Source of the DNA: CAVROP01 sp050012175
GTDB taxonomy: Bacteria; Acidobacteriota; Terriglobia; UBA7540
NCBI GenBank assembly: GCA_050012175.1
Contig: JBEKHR010000010.1
Span: forward strand, 83,857 to 147,856
Direction of reading: 5' to 3'
DNA length: 64,000 bases
In this document: positions 27,560 through 34,971 of the stretch, piece after piece
Layout of the letters: each line of letters begins with the position of its first letter
How positions within the stretch are numbered: position 1 is the stretch's first letter
Position numbers and translations under genes: made by a program
The notes under the pieces: model-generated
Seen by the model: the letters and a program-made list of their open reading frames with translations, nothing else
Told to the model about the DNA's origin: nothing
Database searches by the model: none

Positions 27560-27740
27560 GGTTCCCATAGGGGAACCTGCGACTGCTGCCAAGAGCCTCT
27601 TGGCGGAGCGAGTCGTCATTAAGCTATGCACTTTCAAGACGTTCCCATAAGGCAACCGTGGGTTGCCATACAGCACCCTGCGGGGGGTGACGTGTCAAAG
27701 CTCACCCGGCGCGTAGCGCCGCACCCCCCGGCGAAGCCGC
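27560..27740. other. Candidate origin of transfer (oriT) region
   Basis: This gene-free segment borders the relaxosome genes and is dense in inverted repeats: GGTTCCC-ATAG-GGGAACC at 27560-27577, GGCAACC-GTG-GGTTGCC at 27651-27667, the outer pair CGGGGGGTG/CACCCCCCG (about 27681-27731) and the inner GGCGC-GTA-GCGCC. The word GTTCCCATA is repeated at 27561 and 27641. In R388-like elements oriT lies beside trwA with such repeats. The nick site cannot be placed. Confidence 0.6.
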
Positions 27741-28142
27741 TCAGCGCCGCGTATGGCGCGAAAAGCGGGCGCGCCAAGCCATCTGGCAAAGTGCAACAAC
27801 AAGCTGCACCAAGCCCACGGCTAGAACCAGCAAGACGAGCAAGAGAACCCAAAAGCCCTCCGGCGACAGCAAAGCGCGGTAGAGGACCCACGTGCAGAAA
27901 ACTACAAACAAGCCGTTGCCGAGAAAGTCAGGCCACTCCAAAGGCGGGTCCAGATCGCGGTACGCCGCGATGAAAGACGGCCCGGTTTCAGGCTTCGGGG
28001 CTTCCAGAGAAAACGGGCGTGCGAAAGAATCTCCGATGACAGACTCCCAAGCCTCCTTGCACTCCTCCGGTGATGGCGAATAGCAGAGCCCATAGCAGGG
28101 GTCATGAACAAAACGGAACAAACGGCGAAAGAAATTCCTCAT
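27741..28142 (-). CDS. Small two-pass membrane protein of the element
   Basis: About 133 residues. The ATG at 28142 is preceded by AGGAGGT at 7 nt, a near-perfect ribosome site. After a basic N-terminus (MRNFFRRLFRFVHDPCYGLC) come two hydrophobic segments in the C-terminal half (FVVFCTWVLYRALL and WVLLLVLLVLAVGLVQLVVAL). No family is recognised. Its place next to oriT and the transfer genes suggests a role in transfer or entry exclusion, but nothing proves it. Confidence 0.6.
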   Translation of the reverse strand: MRNFFRRLFRFVHDPCYGLCYSPSPEECKEAWESVIGDSFARPFSLEAPKPETGPSFIAAYRDLDPPLEWPDFLGNGLFVVFCTWVLYRALLSPEGFWVLLLVLLVLAVGLVQLVVALCQMAWRARFSRHTRR

Positions 28143-28214
28143 TGGGCACCTCCTTGGTCCCTCCCTCTGTGGGTGGGGCCATATTGCGAAGGCTGCGGCC
28201 AAGAATGTTTTCTG

Positions 28215-28493
28215 TCAAATGAAGGGCAGTCCGCAGTAGGGCATTTCGATACCCTCCTGCCTCGCCGGTGCGAGATTAAGGGATGGAACCAGGTGTGAAT
28301 AATATCTTGCTAGGATTCCGTATTCGGGGTGCCGCCCCATGAACTCGTCTGCGAGACGTAAGGCGGCACGTTGCTTCGATTGCAATTGACGCCCTGCCTC
28401 AACTACCGGCTTCGAAGGGCGCAATGCCCGAAACTCTCTCCCACTGTAGGGGCCTTGGCGTGAACCAGATCCCAAAGGTTTACTTGCTAACAT
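28215..28493 (-). CDS. Small hypothetical protein
   Basis: A 92-residue frame with protein-like composition (QSKQRAALRLADEFMGRHPEYGILARYY). It has no clear ribosome site and no recognised family. It lies between the small membrane protein and the excisionase-like gene. It could be a small transfer regulator or a chance frame. Confidence 0.4.
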   Translation of the reverse strand: MLASKPLGSGSRQGPYSGREFRALRPSKPVVEAGRQLQSKQRAALRLADEFMGRHPEYGILARYYSHLVPSLNLAPARQEGIEMPYCGLPFI

Positions 28494-28549
28494 AGTGCTA
28501 AGTGACAGATAAAAAGTAGATTAGAGCCTATTAGTTAGGCTGCTCGACC

Positions 28550-28567
28550 TCGACCTTTTAAGGTCGA
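28550..28567. promoter_or_regulatory. Palindrome upstream of the excisionase-like gene
   Basis: TCGACCTT-TT-AAGGTCGA, an 8-bp-arm inverted repeat, stands in the 335-bp gap 28494-28828. That gap shows no gene. The palindrome could be an operator for xis and integrase control. Confidence 0.4.
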
Positions 28568-28828
28568 CGGTGAGTCCTGTCACCCTCATTTGACAGAAAA
28601 AAAAGTTCGAATTATCAATACCTATGAACGGGCAATCGGTCCTTGCCTGGGCCTTTTGGGGGCAAGCGGGTCGGTTGCCTGTTGTGTCAGTCGGAGGGGC
28701 GGGAGACTTGATGCGAGGGGCAGAGGCAAGAAAGCGCTCAACGGAGATGTGGGACGGGCCGCCGCTGGGCAAAAGGCCCCTGGAGCAAAGACATTGAATG
28801 GCGGTTGCCTAGGGAGGTTATAAACTGC

Positions 28829-29044
28829 ATGTCAGATGGAATTGAGACGCTTCTTACCAGCCAAGAAGCATCACGGGTTCTAAAGATTCATCCGAAGGTT
28901 CTTGAGCGGATGGCGAAGCGTGGCGAAGTCCCCGCGATGAAGGTTGGCAAGTTCTGGCGTTATCGCGCGACAACGCTGGACGCCTGGATCAACTCAAGGC
29001 TACAATCAGGGAGCCAACCGTGCCGCACGGCAACCTCATTTTGA
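28829..29044 (+). CDS. Excisionase-like HTH protein
   Basis: About 71 residues. The core LLTSQEASRVLKIHPKVLER, then MAKRGEVPAMKVGKFWRYR and TTLDAWI, is the classical MerR-like winged HTH of the excisionase (HTH_17) family. The ATG at 28829 is preferred to an upstream TTG; GGGAGG lies 11 nt before it. The gene stops 11 bp before the integrase start, so the two are likely cotranscribed. It probably directs excision and may regulate the integrase. Confidence 0.82.
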   Translation: MSDGIETLLTSQEASRVLKIHPKVLERMAKRGEVPAMKVGKFWRYRATTLDAWINSRLQSGSQPCRTATSF

Positions 29045-29055
29045 TTGGAGGTGCC

Positions 29056-30159
29056 ATGCAGGCACGATATCAGTACGGGAATTTGACCGTAAGAAAGCGG
29101 AAGAAAGGACCGTCAGTCTGGCAGTTCCGCTGGGCAGAAAACGGGAAACTGAAGTCAGTGCTAATAGGAACCGTTGAGAAGTACCCAGCACAGGCGGACG
29201 CAGAGAAGGCTGTTCAGTACCTTCGTATCAAGATCAATTCGGAGAACCGACAACAGCGATTTCACGAGGTAACGGTGGGTACGTTGATTGATCGGTTTAT
29301 GGCAGAATACGCGCCGAAGCGGTGCCGGGAAAACACGCAGAATAACTATCGCGGTCTCTTCAATAACCACATAAGGCCGCGCTGGGGAGCCGAATTCGTT
29401 CAGAACGTTAAGACGATGGCGGTCGAGGACTGGCTTGAGGCGTACCCCCACTCCCGTCAGGTGAAATCTCACGTGCGAAACCTCATGCACACGTTGTATC
29501 AGGCAGCAATGCGATGGGAAGTGGTCGAGAAAAACCCGGTGGATTTAGTGCGGCAATCGCAGAAACGGCTAAAGACGCCGCGTGTTCTTACGCCGGAGGA
29601 ATTCAAGCAACTTGTTGGATATCTCGCGGAGCCTTACAAGACAATGGTGGTAACAGTTGCTTGCCTCGGTCTGCGCGTGTCGGAACTCGTAAGTTTGCAA
29701 TGGGGAGACATCGATTTCGAAAATCTCACCGTGAAAATCCAACGTAGTTTCGTTCGGGGAGTGATTTACCCCACAAAGACGGAAGCATCGGAGGGTGCTC
29801 TCCCACTTGATCCTGACTTGGCTGAAATGTTACTGGCACATAGGACGCGAAGCCATTACTCGGGAGATTCCGATTATGTTTTCGCGGGGGATTCAGGAAA
29901 TGTCCGTTGGCCGGAAACCATGCTTCACGACCACATTAAAGCCGCTGCGCAGAAGGCAGAGATAGGCAACGTTGGGTGGCACACCTTCCGGCACAGTTAT
30001 TCAACATTATTGCACGCGCTTGGCACGAAGCCGGCAGTGCAGAAGGAATTGCTGCGCCACGCCAACATCCTAACCACATTGAACGTTTACACTCAGGCCG
30101 TCTCGTCCGAAAAGCGCGACGCAGCTTCCAAAGTGGTTGACGCTCTATGGAGATCGTAA
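29056..30159 (+). CDS. Tyrosine recombinase (integrase) of the element
   Basis: About 367 residues from the ATG at 29056, which has GGAGGT just upstream. An Arm-type N-terminal domain is followed by a SAM-like core-binding domain and the catalytic domain with Arg in GLRVSELVSL (near 208), HTFRHSYST (near 310), the LLRHANI histidine region, and the nucleophile Tyr in LNVYTQ (near 344). It stops 58 bp before the tRNA-Asp 3' end, the target site. This is the usual place for an integrase that captures a tRNA gene. Confidence 0.93.
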   Translation: MQARYQYGNLTVRKRKKGPSVWQFRWAENGKLKSVLIGTVEKYPAQADAEKAVQYLRIKINSENRQQRFHEVTVGTLIDRFMAEYAPKRCRENTQNNYRGLFNNHIRPRWGAEFVQNVKTMAVEDWLEAYPHSRQVKSHVRNLMHTLYQAAMRWEVVEKNPVDLVRQSQKRLKTPRVLTPEEFKQLVGYLAEPYKTMVVTVACLGLRVSELVSLQWGDIDFENLTVKIQRSFVRGVIYPTKTEASEGALPLDPDLAEMLLAHRTRSHYSGDSDYVFAGDSGNVRWPETMLHDHIKAAAQKAEIGNVGWHTFRHSYSTLLHALGTKPAVQKELLRHANILTTLNVYTQAVSSEKRDAASKVVDALWRS

Positions 30160-30160
30160 C

Positions 30161-30177
30161 TTGTACCAGTTTGTACT
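30161..30177 (+). repeat. Candidate integrase arm-type sites, right
   Basis: TTGTACC at 30161-30167 and TTGTACT at 30171-30177, 10 bp apart, lie between the integrase stop and attR. The same pair exists at 12970-12987 inside attL in the same orientation. Confidence 0.6.
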
Positions 30178-30215
30178 TTTGAAAAACCCGCTATCCTGGC
30201 TAACCTTTTGAAAAC

Positions 30216-30264
30216 GCTGGCGGGGACGACGGGACTCGAACCCGCGACCTCATGCGTGACAGGC
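30216..30264 (-). repeat. attR within tRNA-Asp
   Basis: The 3' 47 nt of tRNA-Asp plus two flanking bases, repeated at 12839-12887 with one mismatch. The element carries the 3' part that restores the tRNA after integration. Confidence 0.92.
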
Positions 30265-30294
30265 ATGCGTTCTAACCAGCTGAACTACGTCCCC
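30218..30294 (-). tRNA. tRNA-Asp (GTC)
   Basis: A 77-nt cloverleaf including encoded CCA. The acceptor stem is GGGGACG/CGTCCCC, the D arm has AGCTGGTTAGA, and the anticodon loop CTGTCAC gives anticodon GTC. The T loop is TTCGAGT. It is the insertion target of the mobile element. Confidence 0.97.
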
Positions 30295-30438
30295 GGCGGA
30301 ATTGATTCATTCGCTCATCGGGTCATTGATTCATTGCAAGACCAGATTCGCCAACCGCAGAGCTTGCTCGCTTGCTTTCCCTCCTGTCCAGATCCTTCGA
30401 TGGCTCAATGACGCAATGAACCAATGACTCAATTCCTC
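30295..30438. repeat. Spacer repeats between the two tRNAs
   Basis: Units such as ATTGATTCATT and CATTGATTCATTGC on one side and CAATGACGCAATGAACCAATGA on the other form a loose inverted repeat. It looks like spacer repeat DNA, with no gene. Confidence 0.45.
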
Positions 30439-30515
30439 TGGTGGGCGGTATCCGGCTCGAACGGATGACCTTCTGCTTGTAAGGCAGACGCTCTAGCCAA
30501 CTGAGCTAACCGCCC
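30439..30515 (-). tRNA. tRNA-Val (TAC)
   Basis: A 77-nt cloverleaf with encoded CCA. The acceptor stem is GGGCGGT/ACCGCCC, the anticodon stem TCTGC/GCAGA encloses loop CTTACAA with anticodon TAC, and the T loop is TTCGAGC. It lies 144 bp from tRNA-Asp on the same strand. Confidence 0.97.
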
Positions 30516-30556
30516 TGGACCGTCCGAATCTAAGGGCGCGCCACAACACGCGAACC

Positions 30557-30584
30557 TTGACACCTGCAACCTTTGAAATATACA
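30557..30584 (+). promoter_or_regulatory. Sigma-70-type promoter for the DUF507 pair
   Basis: TTGACA at 30557-30562 and TATACA at 30579-30584 with a 16-bp spacer, about 40 bp before the first DUF507 gene, which has AAGGAG at 30604. This is one of the clearest promoters in the window. Confidence 0.6.
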
Positions 30585-30624
30585 CTAGCGTGTCGCGAGC
30601 GTCAAGGAGAGGGCTTCCGGTTCT

Positions 30625-30903
30625 ATGCAGTTTCAGCGCGAGTACGTCGCCTACATGGCCAAGCAGGTTCTGAAGCGTCTTAGCGACGACGGGCTTATCA
30701 CTTATGAACAGCCGGAATACGTCACCGAGGTTATAAACCAGGTGATGTTTGAAGAGTTGAGCCTTGAGGACCGCATTAACGACGAAGTGCGAAAAATCCT
30801 GGAAGAACACGGAAACCAGATGAAAGAGCTGGGGGCCGGCTACGAAGACGCCTTTAAGGCCATCAAGAAGGAGTTGGTGCGCCAGCGCAAGGTTGTTCTC
30901 TGA
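30625..30903 (+). CDS. DUF507 family protein (first copy)
   Basis: A 92-residue DUF507 protein of unknown function. The family pattern is VFEELSLEDRINDEVRKILEE (here MFEELSLEDRINDEV). The protein is soluble, helical and charged. It is followed by a second DUF507 member, a pairing I associate with Acidobacteriota and other deep phyla. The length is typical. Confidence 0.85.
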   Translation: MQFQREYVAYMAKQVLKRLSDDGLITYEQPEYVTEVINQVMFEELSLEDRINDEVRKILEEHGNQMKELGAGYEDAFKAIKKELVRQRKVVL

Positions 30904-30922
30904 GGCTGCGGGTCTTTCGACT

Positions 30923-31213
30923 ATGAAGATGAGTCATGAAAAAATCGTTCAGGTCTCGCACCAAGTCATAGCCGCCATCGAGGCTCTGGACGAAGTGGAA
31001 ATATACGAGGAGCCCAACACGATCCGCCAGCAAGTCGTCAAGATCCTCACGGATCTCATGCACGACGAAGAGAAGATCGACCAGATCGTCAAGGCCCGCA
31101 TCGCCTCCCAAAAGCGAACCATTCCGGAGGGCGGCGGCGAATGGGAGATCCTGTACAGAAAATACTATTCTGAAGAACTGCGGAAGCTGGGGATCGCTCC
31201 CCCACCAACCTAA
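30923..31213 (+). CDS. DUF507 family protein (second copy)
   Basis: About 96 residues. It is related to the gene before it (VVKILTDLMHDEEKIDQIVKA, and EILYRKYYSEELRKLG at the end). ATG at 30923 or 30929 is more likely than the TTG at 30893, which overlaps the previous gene. Cotranscription with the first copy is likely given the 19-bp gap. Function is unknown. Confidence 0.78.
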   Translation: MKMSHEKIVQVSHQVIAAIEALDEVEIYEEPNTIRQQVVKILTDLMHDEEKIDQIVKARIASQKRTIPEGGGEWEILYRKYYSEELRKLGIAPPPT

Positions 31214-31260
31214 CCTCATGTCTGATTCCCCAGACATTTACGTTTAACCCAAATTAAGCC

Positions 31261-32271
31261 TTAATCCCGGCGCTTGAGTACGGGAGGTTGGTCGTCGCCT
31301 CCGCTAGTATTCGTACCCTGCGGCGGCTGTTGGGTTTGAGTGGTTGTCTGGTCAGTTGGCGCGCGCTTGCGTAGAGTGGGTCCGCCGGTGTCGCCGGGCT
31401 TCAGTTTCTTCCGGTTGCTGATCACCTGTTGGAGCCGGGCCTTTACATCGTCAAATTCCGAGGTTGACACGAGGTACTGATCGCGCTTGGGCAGAATCTG
31501 TTTGATTTCTTCTTCGCTCTTGATTATGCGGTCCCCGGTGGGTGGGTGGTCCATGAAAACGCTGGGCATACTTCCGGGGACCCGTCGTTCCTCTTCCATG
31601 ACCTTGCCGAAGAATGCGACGTAGGAGTTGGGGTCGTACCCCGCCTTGTACATGTATTGAATCCCCAGGTAATCCGCCTCCGCCTCGGCGCCCCGGCTAA
31701 ACTTGTAGAAAGCCATCGGCACGCCGAAGTTCATCGCCTCTGCAACGCCCATGTACACAGGATAGGACATGGGAATGAAGATGAGCGGGATCATGGCAAA
31801 CTGCGCCACGGTCATCTTGGTCATTTGGCTTGCCCAGTGGCGCGCGGCCACGTGCGCGATTTCATGAGCCATCACTCCCGCCACTTGATCTTCCTCTTCC
31901 GCAGCCAGAATCAGGCCGGTATAGACGTAGAGAAAGCCGCCGGGCAAGGCGAAGGCGTTCAACTCCGGTGAGTCGATCACTTTCACCGTGAGGGGAATCT
32001 TCAGGTCGGAGTTCCGAGCCACGTTCTGCGCCACTCTGTTGACGTACTCATTGACCACAGGATCGGTGAGCAACTTTGCGGAACGATCGATTTCAGTGGA
32101 GTACTGCTTTCCCATCGCAATTTCTTTTTCCTCTGAAATTATGCTTTTGTGCGCTACTTTCCGGTTCCCGATCTCGTCGACGTCCTTCTTGTCGTCTCCA
32201 CCACGCACAGGGAGGGCGGCAAGGCAGAATATTGCGAGAAGCGCTATGACTTGCATTCGCGATCTGCTCAT
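31261..32271 (-). CDS. M48-family periplasmic metalloprotease
   Basis: About 336 residues. A signal peptide (VIALLAIFCLAALPVRG) leads to a peptidase M48 domain with the zinc motif HEIAH (near residue 134, in VMAHEIAHVAARH) and the third-ligand region EAEADYLGI. The protein resembles BepA/LoiP-type envelope proteases but has no TPR domain; instead the tail is Gln/Thr-rich and low in complexity. The ATG at 32271 is chosen because AGGAG lies 7 nt upstream. It probably acts in envelope protein quality control. Confidence 0.88.
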   Translation of the reverse strand: MSRSRMQVIALLAIFCLAALPVRGGDDKKDVDEIGNRKVAHKSIISEEKEIAMGKQYSTEIDRSAKLLTDPVVNEYVNRVAQNVARNSDLKIPLTVKVIDSPELNAFALPGGFLYVYTGLILAAEEEDQVAGVMAHEIAHVAARHWASQMTKMTVAQFAMIPLIFIPMSYPVYMGVAEAMNFGVPMAFYKFSRGAEAEADYLGIQYMYKAGYDPNSYVAFFGKVMEEERRVPGSMPSVFMDHPPTGDRIIKSEEEIKQILPKRDQYLVSTSEFDDVKARLQQVISNRKKLKPGDTGGPTLRKRAPTDQTTTQTQQPPQGTNTSGGDDQPPVLKRRD

Positions 32272-32702
32272 AGGTTTACTCCTGGTGGCCAAGCCTTCTT
32301 CATTATATCACTTTAACAGGTCATTGATAGTCTGATGGCGATGATCCCCATCCTCTCCTTCTTCTTCGCCACCCAGCGATTGGATTGCAAGTTGGCGCCA
32401 AGAGTTGTATCCGCCCGGAGAGATTTGGCAGTTTTCCGGCAAGCTTTTGCCTTGTTGCATGCACCTGAGTTATGCGTTACTGGTTGGGTGGCCGACGGAA
32501 CCTGTGAACCCCTTGTCCGATGAGGCTATGGGAGGGGCGTCAGGTTCTCCGGTAGTCATACAGCGCGGGCCTTGCCCGCAGGCAAACGCTAGGTTTTCTT
32601 CGCCCCGCCGTGGCGGGCTGATTGGCGATTGCCAATTGAAAAACTGGACTTAAACCAATACTTTATCTATTCATCAAAACTGCATAGTAGAATCGATGTT
32701 GA
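32272..32702. other. Gene-free spacer, 430 bp
   Basis: No gene, tRNA or convincing promoter is seen between the metalloprotease start and the GH35 stop. The middle contains GGGCCTTGCCCGCAGG and CGCCCCGCCGTGGCGGGC words of the dispersed spacer type. Confidence 0.4.
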
Positions 32703-34586
32703 TTACGACGTTCCTCCTGACCATATCGGGTCTTTGATGCCCTGAAGCGTACGGTGATCTGCCGGCTCAAGGTCGAGCACGATAACTTGGTTGATTCCCT
32801 TTCTTAGCCACAGCGAGGGCGCGAACAGGCATTGTTGCGGCCCAATCTTCCAGTACCGGCCAAGGTTGTACCCATTCAGCCAAACGTATCCCTTCCCCCA
32901 CCCTCGCATGTCCAGGAAAGTGTCGCCCAGGGACGACAATTCAAACTGGCCCCGCAGGAAAGCGGGTCCCTTTACGTTCGACCTCGAGAACTGCAACGCG
33001 GAAAGGTCCGTCATTGGCAGAGGATAATTCTCCCATCCACTCAACTCCGACCCGGCAAGCGTAACCTGTCCAACGATTCCCTTCCGGTCATCCACAAGAC
33101 GTGGACCGAAATTGACGCGGCCCATGTTCTCTACGAGAATATCCAGCGGCTCGCCACCTTCGAGGTCCACCTCCAGTGATTCCTGCTTAAGACGGCGATC
33201 CAGCACGCCCAGCCGCCTTGCCCCCTGAAGGACGACTGCGTAGTCCCTGACCCCTTTAATCTCAAGCCGTGCTTTAACTCGCTTCGCAAGTCGCTTCCGG
33301 TAAAGAACGAATCCGTATGGCTGCCCCAGGTCCTCCATGGTTTTCGGCTGTTCAGAAAGAACCGGCTTGCCCAGAGGGCCAGGCAGCGCCGCTGCCTCCC
33401 TCAACTCAAAGGGCGGGATCTCAATCATCGGCAATGGGGCCGGCAGTTCAGGCAATGGCGCGCCGGTGGGCAGGTATTTCTTGATCACCTCGCGCATCAG
33501 GAAGAACTTCCTGGTGGGCCGCCCTGCCTCGTCCAGCGGCGCATCGTAGTCGTAACTGGAGATGTCCGGTTGATAGGTTCCATCAAAGTTCGCGCCGCTC
33601 ATGAAACCCCAGGATGTGCCGCCGTGAACCATGTAGAGACTGGCCGAAATGCCGCGAGACAACATCCAGTCCAACCCCCGCGCAGCTCCTTCCGGGGAGG
33701 TGGTATGATGCTCTTCTCCCCAGTGGTCGAACCAGCCATCCCAATACTCGGTGCACATGCGCGGGACGCCTTGTCTGAACCCGGCAAACTTGGCGAACTC
33801 CGCTGCGGGATCTCCCTGCCCAAAGTTGACCCCGGCAGGCAGGTCCGGCAGCGTTCCCCCTTCCAGGTTTTCCGGCCCGTCGGCGGTGTAGAGAGTCACC
33901 TCGAAGCCGGCGTCGCGGATAATCCTCCGAATGGCGTTCATATAATCATGATCGTTGCCGAAAGAGCCGTACTCATTTTCCACTTGCACCATGATGATCG
34001 GGCCGCCGCGGGTGATTTGCAGGGGCGCCAGTTGTTCCCCCACCTGCTGCAAGTACTTTTCCGCCGCCTTGAGGAAACGCGGGTCGGTCGTCCGCACTTT
34101 GAGGTCGGGGGTTGACAAAAGCCAGGAGGGAAGACCGCCAAAATCCCATTCCGTGCAAATGTACGGACCGGGCCGCAGCATCACCCATAACCCCTCTTCC
34201 TGCGCCATGCGCAAGTACGCGGCCACATCGAGGTTGCCGGTAAAGTCGAATTTGCCCAACTCGGGCTCGTGCAAGTTCCAGAAGACGTAGGTGCAGAGCG
34301 TGTTCAAGCCCAGCGCGCGCATCTTGCGCATGCGGTCACGCCAGTAGGGCCGTGGCACGCGCGGATAGTGCATTTCCCCTGAAATGAGCAGGAGAGGTTC
34401 ACCGTCCAGGAGGAAGTGCTCGCCCTTGTAACCGAAAGTGCGGGCAGCAGTCTGAGCGGTCCCTCCGGGAAGAGGCGTCGCACCTCCCCTGCCCGCGTTT
34501 GCGCTTGTGATCCGACTGGGGAGATTCCACAACCCCAGGACTGCGGTGGAAGCTCCGATGAACTTCCGTCTGTTCATCTTATTCAT
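32703..34586 (-). CDS. GH35 beta-galactosidase, secreted
   Basis: A 627-residue glycoside hydrolase family 35 enzyme. The N-terminus has a Tat-type signal (NRRKFIGAS) and a hydrophobic stretch. The TIM barrel begins at FLLDGEPLLLISGEMHYPRV, with the acid/base Glu in VENEYGSFG (near 204) and the nucleophile Glu in CTEYWDGW (near 280). The C-terminal half holds jelly-roll domains, ending GYVWLNGYNLGRYWKIGPQ. It would release terminal beta-galactose from plant polysaccharides outside the cytoplasm. It stands alone on the minus strand. Confidence 0.93.
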   Translation of the reverse strand: MNKMNRRKFIGASTAVLGLWNLPSRITSANAGRGGATPLPGGTAQTAARTFGYKGEHFLLDGEPLLLISGEMHYPRVPRPYWRDRMRKMRALGLNTLCTYVFWNLHEPELGKFDFTGNLDVAAYLRMAQEEGLWVMLRPGPYICTEWDFGGLPSWLLSTPDLKVRTTDPRFLKAAEKYLQQVGEQLAPLQITRGGPIIMVQVENEYGSFGNDHDYMNAIRRIIRDAGFEVTLYTADGPENLEGGTLPDLPAGVNFGQGDPAAEFAKFAGFRQGVPRMCTEYWDGWFDHWGEEHHTTSPEGAARGLDWMLSRGISASLYMVHGGTSWGFMSGANFDGTYQPDISSYDYDAPLDEAGRPTRKFFLMREVIKKYLPTGAPLPELPAPLPMIEIPPFELREAAALPGPLGKPVLSEQPKTMEDLGQPYGFVLYRKRLAKRVKARLEIKGVRDYAVVLQGARRLGVLDRRLKQESLEVDLEGGEPLDILVENMGRVNFGPRLVDDRKGIVGQVTLAGSELSGWENYPLPMTDLSALQFSRSNVKGPAFLRGQFELSSLGDTFLDMRGWGKGYVWLNGYNLGRYWKIGPQQCLFAPSLWLRKGINQVIVLDLEPADHRTLQGIKDPIWSGGTS

Positions 34587-34971
34587 GTCATACCTCGCTT
34601 TCCAGCAAAGGACAGGTTTCAGGTGCCGGGTGTCAGGGTACGCGGCAGAGTATTTCGCTAACTACCCGATGTCGACGCGCCGACATTCTGAAGAACAGGT
34701 TTCAGGTGTCAGGTTTCAGGTGTCAAGTGCCAGGGCACGCGGCGCTGGGTACTGGTGTCATTTGTGAGACGTGAGCGTTCCAAAGAGGAAACTAATACTC
34801 TAGTTTCACAAGGTCAGAGTTCAGAGCTTAAAGTAATACTTTAGTTTTCCGGGTACCCTGACACCTGGAACCTGACACCTGAAACCTGCTCTTCTGCTCG
34901 TCACTACCCACTGTAGTGGCAGTGCCATGCACCCTGACACCTGCTCTTCTGCTCGTCACTCCTCACCGCCC
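34587..34971. repeat. Repeat-rich spacer with CAGGTTTCAGGTGTCAGG units
   Basis: This 385-bp gap holds several copies of CAGGTTTCAGGTGTCAG-like words in direct and inverted orientation (around 34611-34640, 34693-34735 and 34856-34890), a TAATACT-TTAGTTT pair near 34795 and 34835, and the 16-bp palindrome at 34670-34685. No gene is present. Confidence 0.6.
34670..34685. repeat. Palindrome TGTCGACGCGCCGACA, copy 1
   Basis: A 16-bp near-palindrome, one of four in 8 kb (also 38418, 38661 and 42839). Three of the four are preceded by CCC(G)A. Confidence 0.7.

Larger units (their letters stand above)
12839..30264. mobile_element. Integrative mobilizable element in tRNA-Asp (about 17.4 kb)
   Basis: The boundaries are a 49-bp direct repeat (12839-12887 and 30216-30264, one mismatch) that equals the 3' half of tRNA-Asp. 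The intact tRNA is at the right end and the displaced 3' fragment at the left. A tyrosine recombinase lies next to the tRNA and an excisionase-like gene precedes it. Internal genes include a RHH protein, a coupling protein and a MobF relaxase, a restriction-methylation enzyme, an ArdC-like antirestriction protein, a toxin-antitoxin pair and unknown cargo. No VirB-type mating genes are present, so it is classed as mobilizable and not self-transmissible. The displaced end is on the side expected for integrase capture of a tRNA 3' end. Confidence 0.9.
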
